The notes beneath the pieces are model-generated. The model searched no databases. It worked only from the letters and a program-made list of their open reading frames with translations, and was not told the origin of the DNA. From contig NZ_CP045496.1 of NCBI RefSeq assembly GCF_015500075.1, positions 248,001 through 312,000 of the forward strand: 64,000 nucleotides of DNA. Direction: 5' to 3'. The position numbers and the translations under genes are program-made. Positions 33,194 to 41,954 of the stretch are shown here, piece after piece. Each line of letters opens with the position of its first letter. Positions within the stretch are counted from its first letter, which is position 1. Origin of the DNA: Mesorhizobium sp. INR15 (GTDB lineage Bacteria; Pseudomonadota; Alphaproteobacteria; Rhizobiales; Rhizobiaceae).

Positions 33194-35394
33194 GGTTTTG
33201 CTCCCGGCATGAAGATCGATCTGGCATCGACGTTCCAAAAATCGCTGAAATCCCTGGTGAAGCGCTGCGACAGCTTGATCGCGCTGGCATACATTTTCTT
33301 CACTTCCGGCGCGAAGTCGGCCTGCTCGACGCGGCCGCGCTCGGCGGCAATCCAGTCCGCGACCGGAATGGCCTTGGCCAGGCGCGCCTTGCGCATCTCG
33401 GCGCGGCGCTTGACCGTGGCGTCGATGTCGGCCAGCGGATAGCCGTCGGCATCGTCCTTGAGAATGATGCCGAAGACGTTTTCCGACGCCTCGCGGGTGA
33501 GAAAACCGTTCTCGACATCCCAGGCCGTCTTGATCGGATCGCGCTCCAGCACATCGCCGTAACCGCCACCGCCGTTGTAGGAATGGCTGAAGATGTCGCC
33601 GGACTTGTGCGGCGAGGTGATGTAGGGGCCTTCGACCACGACATGATCGCCGCCGATGTTTTTCTCATAGTCCGAGACATGTGGGTCGATGCCTGGCGCA
33701 TGCGCCAGAGGAGCTCCCTTCGCGGCAAGTTCGTGGATGTTGGAGTTGCGCACCGCGCGATGCTTCTGACAGGTCGGTGCCGGATAGCCGCCACACAAGC
33801 CGCCATTGTCGAACACACGTGAGGAGTGTTCGGAGGTGTGGAGCCTGAGATGCGAGGTCTTGTTGATCAGCCAGGTCGAGACGAAGGAACAGCCGCCGCG
33901 ATATTTGCCGGCGCCGCCTGAATTCGGCACGATCGAACGGCCGATATAGACCATCGGCATCGATTGTTCCCAGACCTCGATGTTGCCCATGTCGGATTCG
34001 GGGTTCCAGCCGACATAGGCAGTGTCGAGGCCATCCGCGATGGCGAGCGCACCGGAGCCAGCGGCGGCACACTCGAAATGCGCCATACCGAAGGGCGTGC
34101 CGTACTGGCTTTCGCCGCCCATCTCGATCATCGGGCTGTTGACCTGACCGACGAACGCTTCCTCGACGAATCCCCGGGCGATGAAGCCTCGCGACAACAG
34201 CCGCTGGAACACGCCATAGGCCGGCAGCAGCAAGGCCCATGAGGTCGCCGTCGCCACCATCTCGTTGTCAGGATTGGTCCAGGTGCCGTGCGGAAGTTTC
34301 AGCTCGGTCGCCATCCAGGCGCCGTCATTGACCAGCCCTTCGAAATTCATGTGCTGGGTCAGCGTCACGAACATGCCGCCATCCATCCCGGCCGGCGTGC
34401 AGTTCATCGAATGGTAGCCCCAGGGCTGCGTACCCTCGAAGTCCATGGTGATCTTGCCGTCGGTGGTGATCTCCATCTCGATCGGGATGTTGTAGAGCCA
34501 GTCGGGATCGCCAAGCAGCTGGAAACCGGGCTTGCCCGCCGTGACGTGGCCATAGAACGTATGGCCGCGATAGATGCCGGGAACGGTGAGCTGGCGGGTG
34601 CGGGCGAGCTGGGCGCGGCGGCCCTCCTCGATGAATTCCTTCGACACTTTCATCCAGTAGTCGAGGCCGATCTCGGAGATCAGCTGCTTGACGCTTTCGC
34701 GCATGTCGATGCAGGAGGCGACCTTGGCCTTTTCGTCCAGCACCCAGTAGATCGGCATGCGCAGATTGCGCTCGCAACGGATGACGTAGTCGCGGCGGAT
34801 TTCGTCATTCTCGCCGATCTTCTCGGCGCAGACGAACAGCCCTTCGGTGAAGCGCTCCTGCGCAAGACAGACATCGCCGCCGGGCGTGATGCCGCCGGCT
34901 TCCAGTTCATGGCAGACCGCACCGGCCCAGCCGACAAGGGTGCCTTCATGGAAGATCGGCACGACGTCCATCACGTCGGGTACCTGCACCGTACCGATGA
35001 AGGCGTCGTTGTTGGCAAAAATATCGCCTTCGCGGATGCGCGGGTTTTCCTCGTAATTGTTCTTGATCATCCACTTGATGAAACGGCTCATCGTGTGGAC
35101 GTGGACCATGATGCCGTTGGAGAGCGCGATGGCGTCACCTTCGGGCGTGTAGATGGCGACCACCATCTCGCCGACCTCGCGCACGCCAGGCGAGGCCGAG
35201 ATGCGGCGGGCCATTTCGCGGGCCGAGACGCAATAGGCGCGCAGCTTGGTATGCAGCGTCTCGAATTTCAGCGGGTCCTGGTTGCGTAGCGACAGTTCGG
35301 TGATGCCGTCATAGCAGCCGGTCTCTTCCATCAGCCGTTCGGAATCGAGCAGCCTTTCGCGCAGGCGCAGGGCCGAGGCAGGTTTGTCCAACAT
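33190..35394 (-). CDS. acxB: Acetone carboxylase alpha subunit (HyuB family)
   Basis: A 734-residue protein of the hydantoinase B/oxoprolinase family. The start MLDKPASALRLRERLLDSERL at 35394 is used because GAGGGCGACC precedes it and it follows acxA by 13 bp; an open frame extends upstream within acxA. VVAIYTPEGDAIALSNGIMVHVHTMS, EGDIFANNDAFIGTVQVPDV and MDFEGTQPWGYHSMNCTPAGMDGGMFV are conserved blocks. Acetone carboxylase alpha carries the Mn-dependent carboxylation site in the known enzyme. The presence of a matching gamma subunit argues against hydantoinase or acetophenone carboxylase. Confidence 0.87.
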   Translation of the reverse strand: MLDKPASALRLRERLLDSERLMEETGCYDGITELSLRNQDPLKFETLHTKLRAYCVSAREMARRISASPGVREVGEMVVAIYTPEGDAIALSNGIMVHVHTMSRFIKWMIKNNYEENPRIREGDIFANNDAFIGTVQVPDVMDVVPIFHEGTLVGWAGAVCHELEAGGITPGGDVCLAQERFTEGLFVCAEKIGENDEIRRDYVIRCERNLRMPIYWVLDEKAKVASCIDMRESVKQLISEIGLDYWMKVSKEFIEEGRRAQLARTRQLTVPGIYRGHTFYGHVTAGKPGFQLLGDPDWLYNIPIEMEITTDGKITMDFEGTQPWGYHSMNCTPAGMDGGMFVTLTQHMNFEGLVNDGAWMATELKLPHGTWTNPDNEMVATATSWALLLPAYGVFQRLLSRGFIARGFVEEAFVGQVNSPMIEMGGESQYGTPFGMAHFECAAAGSGALAIADGLDTAYVGWNPESDMGNIEVWEQSMPMVYIGRSIVPNSGGAGKYRGGCSFVSTWLINKTSHLRLHTSEHSSRVFDNGGLCGGYPAPTCQKHRAVRNSNIHELAAKGAPLAHAPGIDPHVSDYEKNIGGDHVVVEGPYITSPHKSGDIFSHSYNGGGGYGDVLERDPIKTAWDVENGFLTREASENVFGIILKDDADGYPLADIDATVKRRAEMRKARLAKAIPVADWIAAERGRVEQADFAPEVKKMYASAIKLSQRFTRDFSDFWNVDARSIFMPGAKP

Positions 35395-35407
35395 GGCGGT
35401 CGCCCTC

Positions 35408-37567
35408 TCAAGCGTGGGTGTAGTGCAGCAGCGTCCATTCATCGACATGGACACGGTCTTGCGGGTGAACGACGAGCGTCGTGGCAGGATGTTCGATGAT
35501 GGCCGGGCCGATCACTTCATGGCCGGGCTGCAACAGGTCCATCTCGTAGAGATTGGCCTTGTGCCAGCGCCCGCCGATATAGGCCTCGCGGACACCCTTG
35601 TGAGCGGAGATAGGATCGGACTTGCCCAGCGGGCGCTTCAAGAGCACCGGCTTGACCTTGTCGGCGGTGGCGATCAGGCCGAGCTCGGTGATCGTGAAGC
35701 CGGCCTCGCCATAACGCGAGACGCGGTGATTGACCTTGGCATAGACCGCCTCGAACTCGTCGAGAACCTTGCGCATGTCGTCGGCTGAGTTGACCTCGGC
35801 CAGCGGCGCCATGACTTCGACGTCCTCGAGCTGGCCGGTGTAGCGCATCATCAGGAACGGCACGGTCTTGATCTTCTCGCGTGCATGGCCATCGGCGATC
35901 ATCTCGTCGACCGCGGCCTTGGTCAGATCGTTCCACACCGTGGTGACCTTGGCACCGAAGCCGGCCAGCGTCGCCTCATCGGCACGAGACGGGATGTCGT
36001 GCTGCGTCGACACCGAATGCCGGCGCATGAAGTCGGCCGTGGTGCAACCGAAGGCGGAAAAGGCGGCGGCGAACTGGAAGGTAATGATGTCCTTGAAGCC
36101 GATGCCGCGCGAGCAGCCGGCAAGGTGCAGCGGACCCGAACCGCCATAGGACAGCAGCGTGAACTCGGAGGGATGGATGCCCTGGCCGGAGATGACCCGG
36201 CGCAGCGCGTTGTTGGCGTCGGCTTCCAGCATGTCGATCATGCCTTCAGCAGCTTCCTCGACGCCGACACCGAGCAGGCTGGAGCATTTCTCCTCGAAGG
36301 CTTTACGCGCTTTCTCGACCTGCAGGATGACCTTGCCGCCAAGGAAGTAGTGAGGGTTCAACCGGCCGAGAATGGCGTCGCAATCGGCGATGGTGGGTTC
36401 GGTTCCGCCCTTGGCGAAGCAGATCGGGCCGGGGTCGGAGCCAGCACTTTCCGGCCCGAGGCTGACTTTCTTGGTCAAGGGATCGACCTTGAGGATCATG
36501 CCGGCCCCAGCGCCGATCGTGTCGAGATGCAGCGTCGGCACGTTGAGCTTGAAACGATCCATCAGCGGCTCGTTCTCGATCCGCGTCTGGCCGCGCGAAA
36601 TGACACCCATGTCAAAGGAGGTACCGCCCATGTCCGAGCAGATCAGCGAGTCGTTGCCGATCAACTTGCCGACATAGGCAGCGCCCAGAATGCCGCCGAT
36701 CGGGCCGGAGATCATGGTCTCGTGCAGGCGCGGATGGTTGATCGAGGTCAGGCCGCCGAAGGAGAGCAGCGTCTGCACGCCATATTTGAAGCCATACTTC
36801 TTCGAGACGTCCTCGATACCCTTGAGCTGCTTGCGGCCGCGCGAGGTGGCGTAAGCCTCGATCAGCACCGAGTTCAGCCGCGACTGTTCGCGGATGACCG
36901 GACGCACTTCGTGGCTGGTGTAGACGGTGATCTCGGCGCCGGCTTTTTCGATCTCCTCACGGCAGATCTCGGCGATGCGCTTCTCGTGCACCGGATTGAC
37001 GTGCGAGAAGATCGTCATGATGCAGATCCCCTCGACCTTGTCGGCGATCAGCTTCCTGGCGGCAGCGGCAACCTCATGTTCGTAGAGCGGTAGCACGATG
37101 TCGCCGAACTGGTCGATGCGCTCGGTGACGCCATGCGTGCGGCGGCGCGGCACCAGCGGATCGGGATGGTGATGGGTCACCGCGTGGAGCCGGTCGGCAT
37201 AGGAATAGTCGGCCCAGGCCTGCAACCCCCGGCCCATCAGGATCATGTCCTCGAGGCCCTTGGTGGTGATCAGGCCAAGCCTGCGTCCGGTGCGCGACAG
37301 AAGCGTATTGAGCATGCCGGTGCCGGAATAGAGCACGACGTTGACGCCGGAGAACAGCTGCTCCAGCGAGATGCCCCAGGCATCCGCCGCGTCCTCGGCG
37401 GAAGCGAGAAAACCCTCGGCCTCGTTCTTCGGCGTGGTTGCCGACTTGCCGATCTTGAAGTGGCCGTCCTGATCGACAAGGATCGTGTCGGTCATGGTGC
37501 CGCCGGCGTCGATGCCGATGACAATTGGATTGCCAATGATGGGGCCGGCGGGGTTGGGCTGGGTCAC
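35408..37567 (-). CDS. acxA: Acetone carboxylase beta subunit (HyuA family)
   Basis: A 719-residue protein of the hydantoinase A/oxoprolinase family, the ATP-using subunit of acetone carboxylase. IVIGIDAGGTMTDTILVD near the N-terminus is the actin-like phosphate-binding loop, and ICSDMGGTSFDMGVI and GAGAGMILKVDP continue the nucleotide site. It phosphorylates acetone and bicarbonate in the known mechanism. GTG at 37567 with GAGGCGACC before it gives the family length (about 717). It is the first gene of acxABC and is divergent from the LuxR-type regulator. Confidence 0.87.
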   Translation of the reverse strand: MTQPNPAGPIIGNPIVIGIDAGGTMTDTILVDQDGHFKIGKSATTPKNEAEGFLASAEDAADAWGISLEQLFSGVNVVLYSGTGMLNTLLSRTGRRLGLITTKGLEDMILMGRGLQAWADYSYADRLHAVTHHHPDPLVPRRRTHGVTERIDQFGDIVLPLYEHEVAAAARKLIADKVEGICIMTIFSHVNPVHEKRIAEICREEIEKAGAEITVYTSHEVRPVIREQSRLNSVLIEAYATSRGRKQLKGIEDVSKKYGFKYGVQTLLSFGGLTSINHPRLHETMISGPIGGILGAAYVGKLIGNDSLICSDMGGTSFDMGVISRGQTRIENEPLMDRFKLNVPTLHLDTIGAGAGMILKVDPLTKKVSLGPESAGSDPGPICFAKGGTEPTIADCDAILGRLNPHYFLGGKVILQVEKARKAFEEKCSSLLGVGVEEAAEGMIDMLEADANNALRRVISGQGIHPSEFTLLSYGGSGPLHLAGCSRGIGFKDIITFQFAAAFSAFGCTTADFMRRHSVSTQHDIPSRADEATLAGFGAKVTTVWNDLTKAAVDEMIADGHAREKIKTVPFLMMRYTGQLEDVEVMAPLAEVNSADDMRKVLDEFEAVYAKVNHRVSRYGEAGFTITELGLIATADKVKPVLLKRPLGKSDPISAHKGVREAYIGGRWHKANLYEMDLLQPGHEVIGPAIIEHPATTLVVHPQDRVHVDEWTLLHYTHA

Positions 37568-37580
37568 GGTCGCCTCGGAA

Positions 37581-37600
37581 TGTGGTCTAGGATGGCCACA
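37581..37600. promoter_or_regulatory. Dyad in acxA/regulator intergenic region
   Basis: TGTGG and CCACA are separated by 10 bp, 14 bp upstream of the acxA start and 86 bp from the divergent regulator. This spacing suits a dimeric activator or repressor, but the arms are short and chance cannot be excluded. Confidence 0.3.
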
Positions 37601-37685
37601 GGCTAGATTCGACCGGTGGCCTCGCGCCATATGCCTAAAGACACAATGACGGTCGGGCTGACATCGCCGAGAAAAGGGCATGCGC

Positions 37686-38459
37686 ATGAGCACTATCTGG
37701 GCGCCGCTCGCCAGGGCGATCGCCGCCACCGGCACGGAGCGCCATGTCGACTGCCTGATCGACCTGATCGGCGCCGACATTGCGCATGACCTCGTCACCG
37801 TGACCCGCTATTCGGCGACGCAGACGCCCGAATTCATCAAGCACCGGCGCTTTTCCGACGAGATGGTCCAGCGCTACCTCGCCAGCTACTATGTCTTCGA
37901 CCCGTTCTATGCCTCCTGGCGGCGCGAGCGGCGGCTGGGCATCATGCCCTTGAAGCGGTTCGCCGATGACCAGGCCAAGCGCGGCCAGTACATAGCCGGC
38001 TTTCTCGCGCAGTCGGAGATCTGCGACGAAGTCGGCATCATGCTGGCCGATGGCGGCGACTGGTGCCTCGGCATCTTCCTCGACCGCTCGACGTCGTCAT
38101 TCAAGGACGGCGAAATCGACCTGCTGAACGAGAGGCTGCCGGTGTTCGAAGCGCTGCATGAGCGCGATGTCATGGCACGAGGATCCGATTTTTCTCGCAC
38201 CTCGGCGCCGACAAGTCCCGGCGCCTCACCCCGGCAGCAGCCAAGCATTCCGCCCAGCCTGTGGCCGGAGCTGTCGTTGCGGGAGCGCGAGCTTGTCCAG
38301 CTTATCCTGGCCGGCCACCCGACAGCGAACATCGCCGAGCGTCTCGGCATCACCGTCGGCACGGTCAAGAACCATCGCCGGCGCATCTACGAGAAGCTCG
38401 ACATCACCACCGAACGGGAGCTGTTCCTGCAGTTCTTCCAGCACCGGCCGGGGGCATAG
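37686..38459 (+). CDS. LuxR-type HTH transcriptional regulator
   Basis: A 257-residue regulator. The C-terminal GerE/LuxR DNA-binding domain is clear: LSLRERELVQLILAGHPTANIAERLGITVGTVKNHRRRIYEKLDI (about residues 192-240). The N-terminal part (DLIGADIAHDLVTVTRYS, DEMVQRYLASYYVFDPFYASW) looks like a PAS/GAF-like sensor rather than an acyl-homoserine-lactone domain. ATG 37686 is preferred over 37680 from the spacing to AAGGG. It is divergent from acxABC with a 118-bp gap and is likely its regulator (inference). Known acetone operons usually use a sigma-54 activator, so this would be different. Confidence 0.8.
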   Translation: MSTIWAPLARAIAATGTERHVDCLIDLIGADIAHDLVTVTRYSATQTPEFIKHRRFSDEMVQRYLASYYVFDPFYASWRRERRLGIMPLKRFADDQAKRGQYIAGFLAQSEICDEVGIMLADGGDWCLGIFLDRSTSSFKDGEIDLLNERLPVFEALHERDVMARGSDFSRTSAPTSPGASPRQQPSIPPSLWPELSLRERELVQLILAGHPTANIAERLGITVGTVKNHRRRIYEKLDITTERELFLQFFQHRPGA

Positions 38460-38538
38460 GCGCCTCTGGCTGTCGCCGTCGGGCTTTTCGGCTACTGACC
38501 GCCATCACAAAGGCCCGCCCCTTTCGCCCTGATTGTGA

Positions 38539-39051
38539 TCGCCGCCGGGTGTTGACTGGTCCCTTATCACCGGTGCCGCCGTTGCCCTTGGCACGCGCGA
38601 CAGCCTCAACATGGTCTACCTCGCCAATTGCCGCTCAGAGAGCCTGGTCACGCTGCGGCTGAACCCGGGCTCCTACCTGCCGATCTGGAAGACCTCGATG
38701 GGGCTGGCCTATGCGGCGGGCCTCTCGAACGAAGAACGCGACGGGCTTCTGCAAGCGCTGCAGACAGCGGAGCCGGCGAACGCGGCAAAGATCAAGGCGG
38801 CGATCGAGGATGCCGTCGTACAACATGCGCGGCTCGGCTACGTGACTTCCTTCGGCGCCTGGCACAGCTATATCCACGCGGTCGGCGTGCCGTTCCGTCC
38901 TCGCGACGGCTCGCCCCTGGTCGCCATCACTTGCGGCGGCATCGGCGAGATCATCACAGAGGAACGTGCCCATGCAGAGATCGGCCCTGCTTTGGTGGCC
39001 ATGGTCGAAGCGCTGGGCAACCAGTTGGAGGGAAATCCGGCGTCAATCTGA
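38539..39051 (+). pseudogene. 5'-truncated IclR-family regulator
   Basis: The frame contains only the IclR effector-binding domain: GAAVALGTRDSLNMVYLANCRSESLVTLRL, then AMGLAYAAGL-like sequence, YVTSFGAWHSYIHAVGVPFRPRDG and a complete C-terminus. The N-terminal winged helix is missing. A TGA at 38536-38538 closes the frame just upstream, and no HTH coding sequence is found in the 80 bp back to the LuxR-type gene. An internal ATG at 38611 could in principle give a 146-residue protein. It is best read as a relic left by a deletion. Confidence 0.75.
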
Positions 39052-39166
39052 CCGGGCCGGCAAGGGCGGGCATACAGCCAACTACAAATCCGCGTGACCA
39101 GGCAACGAAGAGCGCACGACAGGCTTATAGTCCGCAGTGAAGTGCAGTGCCTCCGGATCAACGCGC

Positions 39167-40612
39167 ATGGCTGTCATCTTTCGCTGCGATCTCGGCAGCC
39201 AGGGCGAAGAGTTTCCCCATTTCTGGGAACATACGGTCGGCAGCGGCCACGCCACGCTGGCGCTGCGCGCCGACTGGCAGGCGCGGATGCGGCGCGCGCA
39301 TGATGAACTCGGTTTTCGCCATGTCCGATTTCACGGGTTGCTCGATGACGACATGGGCACGCTCATCGATCAGAACGACCAGCCGCTCTACTCGTTCTTC
39401 AACGCCGACCAGATTTTCGATTTCCTGCTCTCGATCGGCATGCGGCCCTTTGTCGAGCTCAGCTTCATGCCGACGATGCTGTCGTCGACCGGCCAGATCA
39501 TCTTCCGCTACCGCGCCAATGTCAGCGCGCCGAAAGATTATGACCAATGGTCGGCGCTGATCGCAAGGCTCGTCTCGCATTGGGTCGACCGCTACGGCCT
39601 GGAAGAAGTCCGCCAATGGTTCTTCGAGGTCTGGAACGAGCCCAATCTCGAGGCCTTCGGCAGCGGCAGGCAAGGGGACTATTTCAAGCTTTATGCCGCT
39701 ACGGCAAAGGCGATCAAATCCGTCGACAGGCAATTGCGGGTTGGCGGCCCAGCGACGGCCGCCAATGCCTGGATCGGCGATTTCATCACCTTCTGCACCC
39801 AGAACGATCTCTCCGCCGACTTCATCAGCACCCACCACTATCCGACCGATGCTTTCGGCAAGCCGGGCGACGACACTGAAACCCAGCTCTCGCAAAGCAC
39901 GAGGAGCGTGCTGCGCGACCAGGCACGGATCGCGCACGGCCAGGCAGGCGGCCGCCCGCTCTACTATACTGAATGGTGCACCTCCTCGAACCCGCGCGAT
40001 CCGATGCATGACGAGCCCTATGCCGCCGCCTTCATCGTCAAGACAGTGATGGAAGCGAGAGGCCTGGTGCAGGGCTACAGCTATTGGACCTTCTCCGATA
40101 TTTTCGAGGAGAACTATTTTCCCTCCGTGCCCTTTCACGGCGGCTTTGGCCTGATGAACCTTCACGGCGTCGCCAAACCGGCCTATCGTGCCTTCGAACT
40201 TCTGCATGGCCTTGGAACGGAATTCCTGGCCGTGGACAGCAACCATCCAACGGTCGATACCTGGTGCCTGCGCGATGGCAATTCGGTGACTGTTCTTCTG
40301 TCGAACTTCGCGCTGCCACGCCACCCGATCGAGGACGAGACCGTGCATGTCGAACTGCGCAATGCCCCGGAGCCCATCATGACCACGGTCCGCCGCGTCG
40401 ATGCCCTCAACGCCAATGCCAAGGCGCACTGGGTGACCATGGGAAGTCCCGACTATCTGAGCCCGGCAATGGTCGATCAGCTTCACGCGGCCTCGGCCAT
40501 GCGCGAAGAACGCCAGCCTGTCTCCAGGCACGGCAGCACTGTCGAATTCGACGTGATCGTCCCACCGCTGGGGGTAGCGGCCATCAGGCTGGAGTTTGCT
40601 TCATTTGCCTAG
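39167..40612 (+). CDS. GH39-family glycosidase (beta-xylosidase-like)
   Basis: A 481-residue protein with a GH39-type (beta-xylosidase/iduronidase, clan GH-A) catalytic domain. MAVIFRCDLGSQGEEFPHFWEHTVGSGHA starts the domain, RHVRFHGLLDDDM continues, and FFEVWNEPNLEAF holds the acid/base Glu (Asn-Glu-Pro signature, about residue 160). PLYYTEWCTSSNPRD supplies the nucleophile Glu (about residue 270). A beta-sandwich-like C-terminal part follows. No signal peptide is seen, so it should be cytoplasmic. It overlaps the glucoamylase-family gene by 17 bp. The substrate is unknown; a xylo- or uronic-type oligosaccharide is possible. Confidence 0.82.
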   Translation: MAVIFRCDLGSQGEEFPHFWEHTVGSGHATLALRADWQARMRRAHDELGFRHVRFHGLLDDDMGTLIDQNDQPLYSFFNADQIFDFLLSIGMRPFVELSFMPTMLSSTGQIIFRYRANVSAPKDYDQWSALIARLVSHWVDRYGLEEVRQWFFEVWNEPNLEAFGSGRQGDYFKLYAATAKAIKSVDRQLRVGGPATAANAWIGDFITFCTQNDLSADFISTHHYPTDAFGKPGDDTETQLSQSTRSVLRDQARIAHGQAGGRPLYYTEWCTSSNPRDPMHDEPYAAAFIVKTVMEARGLVQGYSYWTFSDIFEENYFPSVPFHGGFGLMNLHGVAKPAYRAFELLHGLGTEFLAVDSNHPTVDTWCLRDGNSVTVLLSNFALPRHPIEDETVHVELRNAPEPIMTTVRRVDALNANAKAHWVTMGSPDYLSPAMVDQLHAASAMREERQPVSRHGSTVEFDVIVPPLGVAAIRLEFASFA

Positions 40613-41954
40613 AGCAGAGCCTGCCGCATTGTCCGATGATGACCTTCTGGACCGCTATCAGCGTGCCGCTTTTGGCTATTTCCTGGAAAACGTGAACCCT
40701 CGGAATGGTCTGGTCGCCGACACATCGCGCCCCAATTCGCCGGCCAGCATCGCCGTCGTCGGCTTTGCACTGTCCTGTTACCCTATCGGCGTCGAGCGCG
40801 GCTGGATGACACGCGCGGCGGCGGCGAAACTGACCCTTGCCGCGCTGCGCTTCTTCTGGACCAGTCCGCAAGGCAGCGGCGACGAGGTCACCGGTCATAA
40901 GGGTTTCTACTACCATTTCCTCGACATGCGGACAGGCCTTCGCGTCTGGCGCTGCGAATTGTCGATGGTCGACACGGCGCTGCTGATTGCCGGCGTGCTG
41001 GTGGCTGGCGCCTATTTCTCGCAGGACACGGAGGAAGACGCCGAAATCCGCGAACTGTCCGAGGCGCTCTATCGGCGCGTCGACTGGCGCTGGGCGCAAG
41101 GCAGCAGCCCCACGTTGCGTCAGGGCTGGAAGCCGAAAAGCGGCTTTCTGCACTATGGCTGGGAGGGCTACAACGAGGCGACGATCCTCTACGTGCTGTC
41201 GATGGCCTCGCCCGACAGCCCGACCTCGGACGATAGCTACGCCGGTTGGACAGCGACCTATCAGTGGGAAAATATCTACGGCTACGACGTGCTCTATGGC
41301 GGCCCGCTGTTCATGCATCAGTTCTCACATGCCTGGCTCGATCTCGAAGGGATCCGCGATGCCTTCATGCGCGAGAAGGACTCGGACTATTTCGAAAACA
41401 GCCGGCGCTCCACCTACCTTCACCGGGAATATGCGCGGCGTAACCCCTATGGCTATGTGGGCTACAGCGAAAATTTCTGGGGTCTTTCGGCGGGTGATGG
41501 CCCCGGCGGGTTCCGCACCAGTGTAGAGCGGCGACGGCACAGGTTTTCGGGCTACGCCGCGAGGGGCGCGCCCTTCGGGCCAGATGACGGAACGATCGCG
41601 CCCTGGTCCTATCCGGCGTCGCTGCCCTTCGCCCCTGACATCTGCCTGTCCGCGCTGCGCCATCTGGGTGAACGCTATCCCGAAGTGATCGACAATTTCC
41701 GGCTGCCGAGCGGCTTCAATCCGACACTGGCGAACCGGCGAAAATTCGGGCGGGATGGCTGGGTGTCGGAGGGGCATTACGGTCTGGACCAAGGTATCGT
41801 CGTCATGATGATCGAGAACCACCGCTCGCGCCTGATCTGGGACCTGATGCGTTCAAGTCAACATATGCGGCGCGGCCTGCAAAAGGCCGGGTTCACAGGC
41901 GGTTGGCTGGAGCAACCGGCCGGTCCCTCGAAAGGCGGCCGCGATGTCGCATGA
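40596..41954 (+). CDS. Glucoamylase-family protein (PF10091-type)
   Basis: A protein of up to 452 residues of the bacterial glucoamylase-like family (an alpha/alpha toroid; relatives include GH144 beta-1,2-glucanases and the end domain of cyclic glucan synthases). Conserved segments include DRYQRAAFGYFLENVNPRNGLVADTS, SIAVVGFALSCYPIGVERGW, GFYYHFLDM, LHYGWEGYNEATILYVL and QFSHAWLDLEGIRD. No ATG fits the domain start, so a TTG at 40596 or 40605 within the GH39 gene is needed. It overlaps the next gene by 11 bp. No signal peptide is visible. It probably degrades a glucan or oligosaccharide. Confidence 0.8.
   Translation: MLHLPRAEPAALSDDDLLDRYQRAAFGYFLENVNPRNGLVADTSRPNSPASIAVVGFALSCYPIGVERGWMTRAAAAKLTLAALRFFWTSPQGSGDEVTGHKGFYYHFLDMRTGLRVWRCELSMVDTALLIAGVLVAGAYFSQDTEEDAEIRELSEALYRRVDWRWAQGSSPTLRQGWKPKSGFLHYGWEGYNEATILYVLSMASPDSPTSDDSYAGWTATYQWENIYGYDVLYGGPLFMHQFSHAWLDLEGIRDAFMREKDSDYFENSRRSTYLHREYARRNPYGYVGYSENFWGLSAGDGPGGFRTSVERRRHRFSGYAARGAPFGPDDGTIAPWSYPASLPFAPDICLSALRHLGERYPEVIDNFRLPSGFNPTLANRRKFGRDGWVSEGHYGLDQGIVVMMIENHRSRLIWDLMRSSQHMRRGLQKAGFTGGWLEQPAGPSKGGRDVA

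Noticed and set aside
37686..38459. LuxR-type protein as a quorum-sensing acyl-homoserine-lactone receptor
   Set aside because: The DNA-binding domain is LuxR-type, but I could not place the conserved Trp/Tyr/Asp set of the lactone-binding domain with confidence, and no luxI-type synthase is in the window. It is better called a regulator of the adjacent acx operon.
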